From contig CBDATU010000020.1 in the NCBI GenBank assembly GCA_965199865.1, positions 434,001 to 498,000 on the forward strand: DNA of 64,000 bases, read 5' to 3'. Below are positions 38,803 to 47,826 of this stretch, one piece after another. Position 1 is the stretch's first letter; each line of letters starts with the position of its first letter. The translations under genes were made by a program, and so were the position numbers. Under the pieces are notes generated by a model. That model did no database searches. It was not told the DNA's origin and was given only the letters and a program-made list of their open reading frames with translations. Source of the stretch: JAPOUP01 sp965199865. Its GTDB lineage: Bacteria > Pseudomonadota > Alphaproteobacteria > Rhodobacterales > Rhodobacteraceae.

Positions 38803-39585
38803 ATGACCGGTGAACTGTCACCCATAGATATCGCAAAGTGTGCCGCTGCCAGGTTTGCGGCAGATTCCGTAAAGGACGGAATGAAGATCGGCCTCGGCAC
38901 CGGTTCGACCGCCGCGTGGCTGGTACGCCGACTTGGCGAGCGGATCCAGGATGAAGGTCTAGGCATTGCCGGTGTGCCCACATCAGAAGCGACGGCGGAA
39001 CTGGCCCGGGAGGTCGGAGTGCCGATCATCGCGCTGGACGAGGCCGGAACGCTGGATCTCACGATTGACGGTGCCGACGAATTCGATTCGGGCTTCCGTC
39101 TGATCAAGGGGGGTGGCGGGGCACTGTTGCGCGAGAAGATCGTTGCCATGGCATCAGACCGGATGCTCGTCATCGCTGACGAATCCAAGCATGTGAGGCG
39201 GCTTGGGAAGTTCCCCCTTCCTGTCGAGATTCTTCCATTCGGAAGCCTGGCCACCAGGATTCTCGTTGAGAAAAGGCTTGCGGAGCTAGGCATGTCAGGC
39301 CGAGAAGTCAGACAACGGCTGTCTGGCGGGGCACCGTTCATCACGGATTGTGGCAACCATATCCTTGACCTGCACCTGAACCGCATCGACAACCCCCACT
39401 GGCTGAACCGGGAACTGAATTCCCTACCCGGCGTCATTGAGAACGGGCTCTTTGTCGATATATGCGACATGGTGGTCATCGGCCATAGGGATGGACGGGT
39501 TGAAGTGAAGGGCATCGAAGAGTCCAAGGAAACGAACGGCACAGCCAGCGCGGAGAACAGCAGGAACCTGTTCGTGGACCTGTAA
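38803..39585 (+). CDS. rpiA: Ribose-5-phosphate isomerase A
   Basis: A 260-residue enzyme interconverting ribose 5-phosphate and ribulose 5-phosphate. Key motifs are GLGTGSTAAWLVRRLGE, DLTIDGADEFD, IKGGGGALLREKIVA, ADESKHV and ENGLFVDICDMVVIG. GGAGGG lies upstream of ATG 38803. It is about 25 residues longer than the E. coli enzyme, because of a Ser/Asn/Glu-rich tail. Confidence 0.95.
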   Translation: MTGELSPIDIAKCAAARFAADSVKDGMKIGLGTGSTAAWLVRRLGERIQDEGLGIAGVPTSEATAELAREVGVPIIALDEAGTLDLTIDGADEFDSGFRLIKGGGGALLREKIVAMASDRMLVIADESKHVRRLGKFPLPVEILPFGSLATRILVEKRLAELGMSGREVRQRLSGGAPFITDCGNHILDLHLNRIDNPHWLNRELNSLPGVIENGLFVDICDMVVIGHRDGRVEVKGIEESKETNGTASAENSRNLFVDL

Positions 39586-39770
39586 GGGCGGAAATGGACG
39601 CGAATTGGATCCTGGATCTGTGGAACGACATTCTGCGGGAGCCCGGAAGGCACCGCGCAATGCAAAAGTCAGTTTACGGATTGCCGCCAGTAGGCTGTCA
39701 GTGCCAGAACGGATCGCGTCCCGACAGAGCTGCATTGAACATTCGGCCACTACTGGATCAGGAGTGACAG

Positions 39771-41129
39771 ATGGCGTTTGACTATGACCTCTTTGTTATT
39801 GGTGGTGGATCTGGCGGAGTCCGCGCCGCACGGATGGCGGCCGAAACCGGTGCCCGGGTGGCGCTGGCGGAGGAATACCGGGTTGGTGGCACCTGCGTCA
39901 TTCGGGGATGCGTTCCCAAGAAGCTGATGGTGTTTGCGTCAGGGCATTCTGCCTCAATGGCGAACGCGGCCGCATATGGCTGGGAGGTGCACACTGGCGG
40001 ATTTGACTGGCAGAAATTCTGGCCGCGCCTGCGCGCCGAGCTTGACCGTCTGGAAGGCATCTATCGAGCCAATCTCAAACGTGCCGGGGTCACTGTCCTT
40101 GACCAGCGGGCGGTGATCCTTGATCCCCACACGGTCGAGCTGGAAGACGGCCGTAAGGCTGTCTCAAAACATATCCTCATCGCGACTGGTGGCAGACCGT
40201 TTCTGCCACCGAAAACACCGGGAATTGAACTCGCCAGCACCTCCAACGATGTGTTCCTGATGCCAGAACTGCCGAAATCGGTACTGATTGTCGGCGGGGG
40301 CTATATTGCCTGTGAATTTTCCTGCATATTCAACGGATTTGGAGTGAACACCACTCAATATTACCGCGGCACGCAGATCCTTCGCGGTTTCGACGGCGAT
40401 GCGCGCAACCATATCGCCAGCCTAATGCGCGAGCGCGGCATCGCGCTCAATGTCAGCACCGACGTGGCGAGCATGGAGCGGCGTAACGGTGAAATCCTGG
40501 TCAGGACCGTCAACAGGCGCGAGGCGACATTCGAGCGGGTGATCTACGCCACGGGCCGGGTTCCAAACACTGCCGGACTGGGACTGGAGCGGGCAGGAGT
40601 TGCGCTCGGAAGTGATGGGAGCGTCGAGGTGGATGACTGGAGTCAGACGCGGGTACCGTCGGTCTATGCCGTCGGAGACGTGACCAATCGGGTCAATCTG
40701 ACACCAGTGGCGATCCGCGAAGGCGCGGCATTCGTCGAGACGGTCTTCAAAGCCAACCCCACCAAGGTCAACCACGCGAACATTCCGAGCGCGGTGTTCA
40801 CACAGCCGGAACTTGGCACAGTGGGGCTGACCGAAGAGCAAGCCTCCGCACTGGAAGAGATCGAGGTCTATTCGACATCGTTCCGGCCGATGCAGAACAG
40901 CTTCATCGACAGGAACGAGCAGGTGTTCTTCAAGCTGATCGTATCGAGAGCAACCCGCAGGGTTCTTGGCGTGCATCTGGTTGCGGACGGCGCTGGCGAA
41001 CTGATACAGCTTGCAGGAGTTGCCCTTCAGTCTGGCGCCACCAAGGAAGCCTTTGACGCGACGGTGGCGGTGCATCCAACAATGTCCGAGGAAATGGTAT
41101 TGATGAGGAGTCCTGTACGGAAGGCTTGA
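39771..41129 (+). CDS. gor: Glutathione-disulfide reductase
   Basis: A 452-residue FAD flavoprotein that reduces oxidised glutathione with NADPH. It shows the FAD-binding GGGSGGVRAARMAA, the redox disulfide C42/C47 in GTCVIRGCVPKK, the second dinucleotide fold IVGGGYIACEF, YAVGDVTNRVNLTPVAI, and the C-terminal catalytic HPTMSEEMV. AGGAG precedes the start. The 185-bp gap after rpiA shows no other gene; the pair commonly co-occurs in Rhodobacterales. Confidence 0.94.
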   Translation: MAFDYDLFVIGGGSGGVRAARMAAETGARVALAEEYRVGGTCVIRGCVPKKLMVFASGHSASMANAAAYGWEVHTGGFDWQKFWPRLRAELDRLEGIYRANLKRAGVTVLDQRAVILDPHTVELEDGRKAVSKHILIATGGRPFLPPKTPGIELASTSNDVFLMPELPKSVLIVGGGYIACEFSCIFNGFGVNTTQYYRGTQILRGFDGDARNHIASLMRERGIALNVSTDVASMERRNGEILVRTVNRREATFERVIYATGRVPNTAGLGLERAGVALGSDGSVEVDDWSQTRVPSVYAVGDVTNRVNLTPVAIREGAAFVETVFKANPTKVNHANIPSAVFTQPELGTVGLTEEQASALEEIEVYSTSFRPMQNSFIDRNEQVFFKLIVSRATRRVLGVHLVADGAGELIQLAGVALQSGATKEAFDATVAVHPTMSEEMVLMRSPVRKA

Positions 41130-41197
41130 ATTCTCCGGTCAAAAGGCGCATTTCAGGAGAACAGGACGCGGGCGAAACAAAAGGGAAAGGCGGTTAG

Positions 41198-42322
41198 ATG
41201 GCGGATAGAGGAAGCGGACCCTGGGGCAGCGGAGGCGGTGACAGGGACCACGGCGGCGGTCGTCGACCGGACGGGGAAAGCCCACAGATACCGGAAATCG
41301 ATGCAATCGTTCGGAAAGGCCAGGAACAGCTCCGCGTTCTCATGGGCGGTGGACAGGGCGGCCGACCGAATGGCAGCGATAGAGGCGGTGGCCCACGGTT
41401 CAGCAGGGGCACCATCGTGATCGGCGTGCTCGCCGTGATCGCGCTCTGGCTCTATGCCTCCCTTTACACCGTGAAGCCGGAGGAGCAGTCGGTCGAACTG
41501 TTCCTCGGCAGCTATTCCGCCACCGGGAATCCGGGCCTGAACTTTGCACCATGGCCCGTCGTGTCCAAGCAGGTCATCCCGGTGACACGCGAACAGACGG
41601 AGACGATTGGCGTGGCTGGGGCCCGGGGAAACGACAGCGGGTTGATGCTGACCACTGACGAGAACATCGTTGACCTGGACTTCCAGGTGGTCTGGAACAT
41701 CAACGATCCCGCGAAGTTCCTGTTCAACCTGCGCGATCCGGAAGCCACGATTCGTGCGGTGTCGGAATCGGCCATGCGTGAGATCATCGCGGCTTCGGAA
41801 CTGGCGCCAATCCTGAACCGGGACCGGGCGATCATCGCCGAAGACGCCCTGCTGCTCATTCAGGAAACGCTGAACAGCTATGAATCAGGCGTCAATATCG
41901 TCCGTGTCAACCTCGACAAGGCTGACCCGCCACGCGAGGTGATCGACGCTTTCCGGGAAGTTCAGGCAGCGGAACAGGAACGCGACCGTCTCGAACGTCA
42001 GGCCGATGCATATGCGAACAGGGTCCTCGCCGGCGCACGCGGAGAGGCGGCGCAGACCCTGGAGCAGGCTGAAGCCTATCGCGCACAGGTCGTGAACGAG
42101 GCCGAAGGTGAAGCCGCACGCTTCGTTTCGGTCCTGAACGAGTACAGGAACGCGCCAGAAGTCACGCGCAAGCGTCTCTATATCGAGACGATGGAACAGG
42201 TTCTGGGCGATGTTGAAAAAATCATTCTTGACGAGGGCGTTTCCGGCAACGGCAGCGGACAGGGCGTGGTGCCCTATCTGCCTCTGAACGAGCTTCGCCG
42301 CGGTTCAACGGGAGGGAACTGA
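41198..42322 (+). CDS. hflK: FtsH protease modulator HflK
   Basis: A 374-residue SPFH membrane protein. A Gly/Asp-rich flexible N-terminus (about 60 residues with several GGG runs) is followed by one membrane helix (IVIGVLAVIALWLYASLYTV), the SPFH domain with VKPEEQSVELFLG and NIVRVNLDKADPPREVIDAF, and a coiled coil. HflK and HflC form a cage around FtsH that restricts its access to substrates. The stop is 3 bp before hflC. Confidence 0.95.
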   Translation: MADRGSGPWGSGGGDRDHGGGRRPDGESPQIPEIDAIVRKGQEQLRVLMGGGQGGRPNGSDRGGGPRFSRGTIVIGVLAVIALWLYASLYTVKPEEQSVELFLGSYSATGNPGLNFAPWPVVSKQVIPVTREQTETIGVAGARGNDSGLMLTTDENIVDLDFQVVWNINDPAKFLFNLRDPEATIRAVSESAMREIIAASELAPILNRDRAIIAEDALLLIQETLNSYESGVNIVRVNLDKADPPREVIDAFREVQAAEQERDRLERQADAYANRVLAGARGEAAQTLEQAEAYRAQVVNEAEGEAARFVSVLNEYRNAPEVTRKRLYIETMEQVLGDVEKIILDEGVSGNGSGQGVVPYLPLNELRRGSTGGN

Positions 42323-42325
42323 GCA

Positions 42326-43213
42326 ATGCGACGGTCAACAATTCTGCTTCCGGTCATCGTGGTGGTTGTAGCCTCGGTCCTGAGTGCGATCTTTATCGTG
42401 GAAGAGCGCGAAAAGGCGCTGGTACTGCAGTTCGGGCAGATCAGGTCGGTTAAGGAAGATCCGGGACTGGCATTCAAGATTCCGCTGATCCAGGAAGTCG
42501 TGCGCTATGATGATCGAATCCTTTCACTTGACACGCCGCCGACCGAGGTAACGCCGTCCGATGATCGGCGTCTGGTCGTCGATGCCTTCGCGCGTTACCG
42601 CATCGCCGATGTCGTGCAGTTCCGGCAAGCGGTAGGCGTCGGCGGGGTGCGCAGCGGCGAGGACCGGCTGGAAGGCATCCTGAATGCGCAGATCCGCGCG
42701 GTGCTGGGTTCCGAAGGCGTAACCTCAAACACGATCCTGTCGGCGGATCGCGCCACACTGATGTCGCGAATCACCACACAGTCTCGCGAGCGCGCAAGGC
42801 CACTCGGGCTGGAGGTGATAGACGTGCGTCTCAAGCAGACCAACCTTCCGTCACAGAACCTCGACGCGACTTTCGCCAGGATGCGTGCGGAACGGGAGCG
42901 GGAAGCGGCCGACGAGATCGCCCGCGGCGAGGAGGCTGCCCAGCGCGTTCGGGCGCAGGCTGACCGAACAGTCGTTGAACTGACCTCGGAGGCAAGTCGT
43001 GAAGCCGAGATCGTGCGCGGTGAAGCCGATGCCGAGCGGAACCGCATCTATGCCGAAGCATTTGGCCAGGATGAGGAGTTCTTTGAGTTCTACCGCTCCC
43101 TTTCGGCATATTCACGGTCTCTGCAGGGTGCGAACTCGACGCTCGTCATCACGCCGGATAGCGAGTTCTTCAACTACCTGGACAGCGCGACGGGCCGCGA
43201 CGCGATTCGGTGA
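42326..43213 (+). CDS. hflC: FtsH protease modulator HflC
   Basis: A 295-residue partner of HflK. It has an N-terminal helix (ILLPVIVVVVASVLSAIFIV), the SPFH domain with EREKALVLQFGQIR and FARYRIADVVQF, and a coiled coil with MRAEREREAADEIARGEE. The stop overlaps the start of the DUF2065 gene. Confidence 0.95.
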   Translation: MRRSTILLPVIVVVVASVLSAIFIVEEREKALVLQFGQIRSVKEDPGLAFKIPLIQEVVRYDDRILSLDTPPTEVTPSDDRRLVVDAFARYRIADVVQFRQAVGVGGVRSGEDRLEGILNAQIRAVLGSEGVTSNTILSADRATLMSRITTQSRERARPLGLEVIDVRLKQTNLPSQNLDATFARMRAEREREAADEIARGEEAAQRVRAQADRTVVELTSEASREAEIVRGEADAERNRIYAEAFGQDEEFFEFYRSLSAYSRSLQGANSTLVITPDSEFFNYLDSATGRDAIR

Positions 43214-43407
43214 TGGCGACGATCATCCTTGCGATCGGCCTGGTATTCTGTCTTGAGGGGCTGGCGTTTGCGCTGGCCCCTGCCCGTCTTGAGGATCTCC
43301 TCAGGGCACTCAGCAGAATTCCGGTTGACACGAGGCGATTTATCGGACTTGGCGTTCTTGCTGTCGGCGTGCTGCTCGTATGGATTGCGAAAGAGCTGAA
43401 CGTCTGA
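43213..43407 (+). CDS. DUF2065 small membrane protein
   Basis: A 64-residue protein with two hydrophobic helices and the DUF2065 pattern ILAIGLVFCLEGLAFALAP, then GLGVLAVGVLLVWI. It commonly follows hflC; in many alphaproteobacteria a DegP protease gene comes next, but here the operon ends and about 640 bp of gene-free DNA follow. Translation is coupled to hflC through the TGATG overlap. Confidence 0.9.
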   Translation: MATIILAIGLVFCLEGLAFALAPARLEDLLRALSRIPVDTRRFIGLGVLAVGVLLVWIAKELNV

Positions 43408-44049
43408 TCCCCGCCCGCTTCCCGATTCCGGGCGAACCGCACTGTCACGGAGCGATTGACTGAAGTCGGGGCGGGTGGTTGTGTTTGCGTTAGCTACCGC
43501 AGTCCGTATTTCACCCAGGGAAGCGGGAAACCCGATGTGGTGGCCCCAAGTGACTGTCCATGATAGAGATTCCGGGCTTCGGCGGCACCATCACGGGCGG
43601 TTCGCAGTCGCACCGGTGCCGTAGTCGAGATCACAGACCCCCCGACTGCCAAGTGCGAGAGCTATCACTACTGGAATTTCGTCATCGCGGTCAGGAAATA
43701 TTGACGTCAACATTACTGAAATACAGGCGGACGGGGTGAAAATGTCCAGGGCCGGGAGACGGTCTTTGAGGATACCCCGCTCCCATACCGGCAATGCTGC
43801 CCACCGCGGGCCTTATGAAACTCATGCAATCAGGCATCCGATGGTGATCGGTGGCGGCAACGGATACATTGATATCACCGGGTGCAGATATGCATAGCGA
43901 TGGTATCTTCCCATATCCCCTATAAGGTTATTATTAATTCGACCAATAGTCAATGATGTTCTTTCAAGAGCGGTGACACCAATCAGGGGGAATGATTTAC
44001 GAAAGTGCCCGTCAGCCACTTCACATACGTAACGCGCCTCCCACTCACC
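43408..44049. other. Gene-free stretch, core/island boundary
   Basis: No family-like frame is seen. A degP gene would be expected after hflKC-DUF2065 in related genomes but is missing. This marks the change from intact core genes to an accessory region full of broken genes. Confidence 0.45.
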
Positions 44050-44423
44050 CAGCCACACGAATCCGCCCAGGGCATCGCGACTGCCAGAATGTGGATGTGA
44101 TCGGTATCACTATCGCGAACGGCAATTCACTGGGTCTCATCCGGAATCCCCATGCCGGACAGGAAATCCGCCGCCACCGATTCCCAGCGCTCGGCGCTCA
44201 GACGCTCACCGAGTGGCAGTGACAGACTGAAGTGCTACGCCGGGCGTCTGATGTCCGGCCGTAGCTGGCGGGTCGCGCTGAACTCCGCTGCCAGCTGGCG
44301 CGGAGTTTTGCCGGACAGGCTGCCGCCAACGCGCTCGGCATCCTTCGCGGATTTGCCGTCGGTATCCAGGGCGTAATCGAGCAGCCCGAGAAAACCGGCA
44401 CCACGGCTAATCTTCGCGATCAT
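44050..44423 (-). pseudogene. Decayed plasmid-type relaxase (MobA/VirD2-like N-terminus)
   Basis: From ATG 44423 the frame gives MIAKISRGAGFLGLLDYALD, SLSGKTPRQLAAEFSATRQL, a TAG at 44235-44237, HFSLSLPLGERLSAERWESV, a TGA at 44127-44129, then IAVRDSDTDHIHILAVAM. The DTDHIHI segment is the metal-binding histidine motif of HUH relaxases. Both stops stand where relatives have tryptophan (PVWHxSLSLP and QWVAVRH). The C-terminal domain is absent. Confidence 0.78.
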
Positions 44424-44554
44424 CGCCGCCTCCATGACGTTTCGCGCCTGCGCCGATCCGCTCGCTGCGCACCGCCGCCAGCAGCTGAGCGCGGGCTGTA
44501 GCACCGTCCACGCCAGACAGCCTGCCTATGAATTCCAAATAGCACATTATCATG

Positions 44555-45029
44555 TCAACAGGCGAGCGGCCCGTCATTACGAGGATAGAAGGTCAGATAC
44601 ATGTCACGCTCACCATCTTTATACGCGGGGCGGACAAGAATTTGCAGATCGGTGGCTTCTACAGTTCCGGCAACCCCGCAACTCATCCGGGTCCAGCCAT
44701 TTTCCGGAACATAAAGTGCATAAACCGCAGATCCGTCGGCATTGACGCAGTATCCTTCCGGCCAGTCCCCGTTCCAATCCGGGCGGCGCGGCACTCCGGG
44801 AAACTCGTTTTCATCAAGCTGTGGCCCGTCCATCAGGATACCGACACTGCCATTGGCCTCGATCAGAGGTGCTATGGACCTGAGGATCTGGTCTGGCGAA
44901 ATGGTTCCGTCAGGTAAGGCGCTGATGGCGCCGGGCGGGACCGGCACGGCCTCGTGCCTTAACCGATGTGGTGCAGCCCGTCAGGGCTACGGCAGCGACA
45001 AGCGCCACCAAAACCGTTTTCCACCTCAT
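44555..45029 (-). pseudogene. Small lipoprotein, apparently frameshifted
   Basis: ATG 45029, after AAGGAG, starts MRWKTVLVALVAAVALTGC, a clear lipoprotein signal peptide with the lipid-attachment cysteine. About six codons later the frame is lost. A second frame then carries a clean 130-residue stretch beginning near VPVPPGAISALPDG and ending FYPRNDGPLAC. One extra base near the CACCACATCGG segment would explain it. The mature part has no known domain. Either the gene is broken or the base call is wrong. Confidence 0.6.
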
Positions 45030-45034
45030 CTCCT

Positions 45035-45418
45035 TCACTCGCCGCCCTGTCTTGCACTGCCGTGACCCGTGTGATCTGGAAGCGGTTCGTCACATTCATG
45101 CAGGACATCACCATTGTCAGCCACAACGCGGTCAAAGTAGTGGCGGGAATCTCTGTCGATGCACCGCACGAGGCTTGCCATGCTACCGTCAGCCTGCCGC
45201 AGCCAGCCTTCAACGACCGTCAGACGCAGCTTGTCCCTTGATCTGAGTCCTAAACGCTTCAGCTTGCCCGTCACGCGATCCCCGACCTTCATCCTCTCTT
45301 CCACCTTTGACCAGACATGCGACCCCAGATTGCCCGAACCGCATTTCGGACGCCGTTCGAAACACCGTCCGAAAAGTTCATCACAGTCGAGACACCTGCC
45401 TAGCCGCATGACTTCCAT
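45035..45418 (-). CDS. Hypothetical protein with possible zinc ribbon
   Basis: A 127-residue protein starting MEVMRLGRCLDCDELFGRC. Cysteines C9 and C12, with two later ones in CFERRPKCGSG, could bind zinc. The C-terminal half (VTGKLKRLGLRSRDKLRLTV) is basic and may be a beta-rich fold. Its TGA is followed at once by AGGAG and the lipoprotein start, so the two form an operon. No family is recognised. Confidence 0.5.
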   Translation of the reverse strand: MEVMRLGRCLDCDELFGRCFERRPKCGSGNLGSHVWSKVEERMKVGDRVTGKLKRLGLRSRDKLRLTVVEGWLRQADGSMASLVRCIDRDSRHYFDRVVADNGDVLHECDEPLPDHTGHGSARQGGE

Positions 45419-45515
45419 CTGATTCTCTGAACCTGATTGTTTCGGCAGACGTCTATCACGTATCACGCCGCGACCCGTTGCGAGACGCCTGTTTGCCGAC
45501 CATCGTGACTGCTAT

Positions 45516-45548
45516 CTGTAGCTATAGAGACCTGCAATCATAATCGCC
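45516..45548 (+). repeat. Dispersed short repeat, copy 1
   Basis: Contains CTGTAG and GACCTGCAATCATAATCGCC; the same pattern recurs at 51808-51833 and 53210-53242. Role unknown. Confidence 0.5.
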
Positions 45549-45560
45549 TCGCTGCAGGAA

Positions 45561-45602
45561 CCCCCGCCCGTCGTCGCTTCGCTCCTAGGGCGACCTCAAG
45601 GG
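45561..45602 (+). repeat. Left arm of about 42-bp inverted repeat
   Basis: This arm contains GTCGTCGCTTCGCTCCTAGG. The complement of the segment 46137-46179 matches it at about 40 of 43 positions with one indel. The arms enclose about 530 bp holding one small gene. Confidence 0.85.
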
Positions 45603-45783
45603 TGGTTTGGTTTGCCGGCAGGGAGCGGTGACAGGGAAGGGTGGGACGCTATCAGCCCCATCGGAAGCTGTCCCACAAGATCATTTTTCTGCGCTGGCCG
45701 ATCCTTGACAGTGTAGCCGCTAATCTGCAAGTATCGTCATAAGCGTATGAGCGATGCGCCGACAGTCACGGCTAGCCGGGATC

Positions 45784-46086
45784 ATGGACATGGCGGTTAC
45801 GAACAACGGCTATCAGCGGCAGGATCTGGCGCGTCATCCGATGGTGGTAGCGCTTGCATCGGCGCTTGCGTCCGTTCTTCTGGCGGGGCTTCTGGCAGCG
45901 CTGGGCTGGCTGGTGGTTAACGTTTCGGACCTGAAAGCGGGACAGGAACGGCTTTCCATCGAGATGGACGGCATCAACCAGGAAGTCGCAGGCATCAGGC
46001 GGGACATTGCGGACCTGAAGGCGGGACAGGAACGGCTTTCCAACGAGATCAGGGCGCTGGTGTCATCACAGCCTCCCACCGAATAG
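45784..46086 (+). CDS. Small membrane protein with coiled coil, inside inverted repeats
   Basis: About 100 residues. A short N-terminus is followed by one strong membrane helix (MVVALASALASVLLAGLLAA), then a coiled coil with the repeat DLKAGQERLS occurring twice, 35 residues apart. No enzymatic motif is present. The shape resembles small phage or plasmid membrane-anchored coils, but no family is recognised. The start is uncertain between ATG 45754, 45784 and 45790. Confidence 0.6.
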   Translation: MDMAVTNNGYQRQDLARHPMVVALASALASVLLAGLLAALGWLVVNVSDLKAGQERLSIEMDGINQEVAGIRRDIADLKAGQERLSNEIRALVSSQPPTE

Positions 46087-46136
46087 CGATCCCGCCACCA
46101 TCTCCCAATCATTCCTCCCCGTCGGCAAAACTACCC

Positions 46137-46179
46137 CCTTGGGTGTCGCCCTAGGAGCGAAGCGACGACGCGCGGGGGG
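46137..46179 (-). repeat. Right arm of about 42-bp inverted repeat
   Basis: This arm contains CCTAGGAGCGAAGCGACGAC and is the inverted partner of 45561-45602. The repeat is far longer than a typical intrinsic terminator stem, and the arms are too far apart to be one. Confidence 0.85.
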
Positions 46180-46221
46180 TCATGAAAAAGCGCGCCGAAG
46201 GCGCACCTTCTTGTCCATCAG

Positions 46222-46640
46222 CTACGGAGAGGCGCTGTCGGCTTCGGCGGGTGCTCCTGGTTCCGGGTTTGGGACGGCTGACGGGGTGACGCCTTCGACG
46301 GGACCCGGGCTGGTGGCTGGCGCGGTCTGGATGACGATGGGGACGGGAGTCGGGAATGGTCGACTGTCGCGAGTGGCGATGAAAGACACCGAGAACGGCA
46401 AGGGCGATGATGGTGACACCGAGGCCAACGCTACCAATGGTGTAGACCAGTTACCGCGTCTCGCGCCTTGCGGCTTCTTTGTCACGGCTGGCCATGTCCT
46501 GCCTGAGGTCAGCGAAAGCGGCAACGTTATCGGAGCGAAAGCGCTCAAGAGCGCCGGCATATTGCTCCTGCATGGTGTTCATGCGCTCTTCCTGCACGGA
46601 CAGTTGCCGGACAGTTGCCGGGCCAGTTCGTGTTGTCCGG
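46222..46640 (-). pseudogene. Broken coiled-coil/membrane-helix small gene
   Basis: One minus-strand frame reads ERMNTMQEQYAGALERFRSD, ADLRQDMASRDKEAARRETR, a TAA, then LVYTIGSVGLGVTIIALAVLG (a membrane helix). The AARRETR-helix arrangement is shared with the gene at 53003-53209. Upstream, an 11-bp tandem duplication (GGACAGTTGCC twice, 46598-46619) also shifts the frame. Likely non-functional. Confidence 0.5.
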
Positions 46641-46739
46641 CGCTTCGCTCATATCATGAAATCTAGATCAGGTATGCATCGTCAAGGAGAGATACTGAGA
46701 GATGTAGGGGTATCGCATGAATTGCATACCCTGAGAATC

Positions 46740-47062
46740 CGGAGCAAGAAGCCGTCGTTCCAGCCCACCAGCTGCGACCGATCAAGCTTCGGTGGCCACC
46801 CGCAACAGGGGCGCTCTCGCAGCCCGTCTGGATCGTCTTCACCGTGAGGAAGAACCCGATCACGAAATGTCCACAGGCAGACATGGGTGCGCCATGCAAT
46901 CCCGGCACGCGTCAGTTTCCCGTCAGTAACGTGGGCGATCACCTGCAGCCAGTTGCGCTGCCAAGGCCGAGGGCACCTGCACTTCCCTGCCGGCCGCCTG
47001 ATCCCTTCCGCTGAGTGGTCGGTATGCGTAATGCCAGTCCTCTTCGACATGATCGTCTCCAT
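46740..47062 (-). pseudogene. Decayed IS630 transposase N-terminus
   Basis: The frame METIMSKRTGITHTDHSAEG, with LRERPCCGWPPKLDRSQLVG further on, aligns with METAMPKRIGITRTDHTEEG and LRIRPRGGCPPKLDGAGRER of the element at 54746-55981. It is the helix-turn-helix part only; the catalytic domain is missing. Confidence 0.7.
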
Positions 47063-47136
47063 CCTGAGTCGCGAACCTCAGGATATCGGACAAACGCCCT
47101 GACCACATACATCCTGTACGAATCACCAGAAAATTT

Positions 47137-47264
47137 GGGGTCTATATACCTGACACCACAAAGGGGTTTCGCTCCCCCATTGGTCAAAATGACTCCGGTG
47201 GGCGGGCGGATTCCGGGGGGCAGTGGATTTCTGCCCGGTTTGTAGTGTCTGGTATATAGACCTC
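47137..47264. repeat. MITE-like element, copy 1
   Basis: About 125 bp with inverted ends: GTCTATATACCTGACACCAC on the left, and a right end whose complement begins GGTCTATATACCAGACACTA. A nearly identical copy lies at 53612-53737. It carries no complete gene. The ends suggest a non-autonomous element mobilised by a transposase elsewhere. Confidence 0.82.
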
Positions 47265-47265
47265 T

Positions 47266-47826
47266 TCGTTTTCGGTCAGGATATCTTACAACAATGACGT
47301 GGAATAGCTCTTCGGTCTGTACTGCGGGCGTCCGCTGTATGTCTTGTTCGCGCACGGATCAGCTGCGATAGCTCGTGGGCAGTTTGCACGCCCAATGAGG
47401 CTTGCGTACGAGAAATGCGTCCAATTCGACATCTCATTGCTGTAGCCACACACCGCCCAACCACCTGCGTTAATCGGGGATCGTTGATCTCGGCCGGAAG
47501 TCTTCACCCACATTCACGCATGGCCTGTATATCGCCATCCCCGTGGCCTCAGCCAATATGCGGCGCAGTATTTCAGTTGTCAATTCTCGAAAACTCGACT
47601 GCAGGTCGCTACAGATATGACGCCCGATCCGGAAAGAGCCCTATCTGCGACGTGCGGTGACCGCGGCGAAAACCCCATTCGCGGATAAAGCGGTTCAGCC
47701 CGATGATTGCGGGCCGACTGCTGTCAATCCGGGTCTGGCCCCGCCGATGGACGCATTGATCGGGCGAAAATCACGATGATTGCAGGCTGAAGCGATTCTC
47801 CACCGAACGGGCAAAGCGGCAGGAAT
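47266..47826. other. Gene-free stretch in the island
   Basis: No family-like frame. ATGATTGCGGGCC and ATGATTGCAGGCT occur as a spaced direct repeat near 47702 and 47776. The complement of the second copy (TGCAATCATCGTGATTTTC) is shared with 51840-51858, pointing to remnants of an unknown repeated sequence. Confidence 0.4.

Noticed and set aside
45561..46179. Inverted repeats as an intrinsic terminator pair or integron attC sites
   Set aside because: The arms are 530 bp apart with no U tract, no integrase gene is present, and the core-site pattern of attC is missing.
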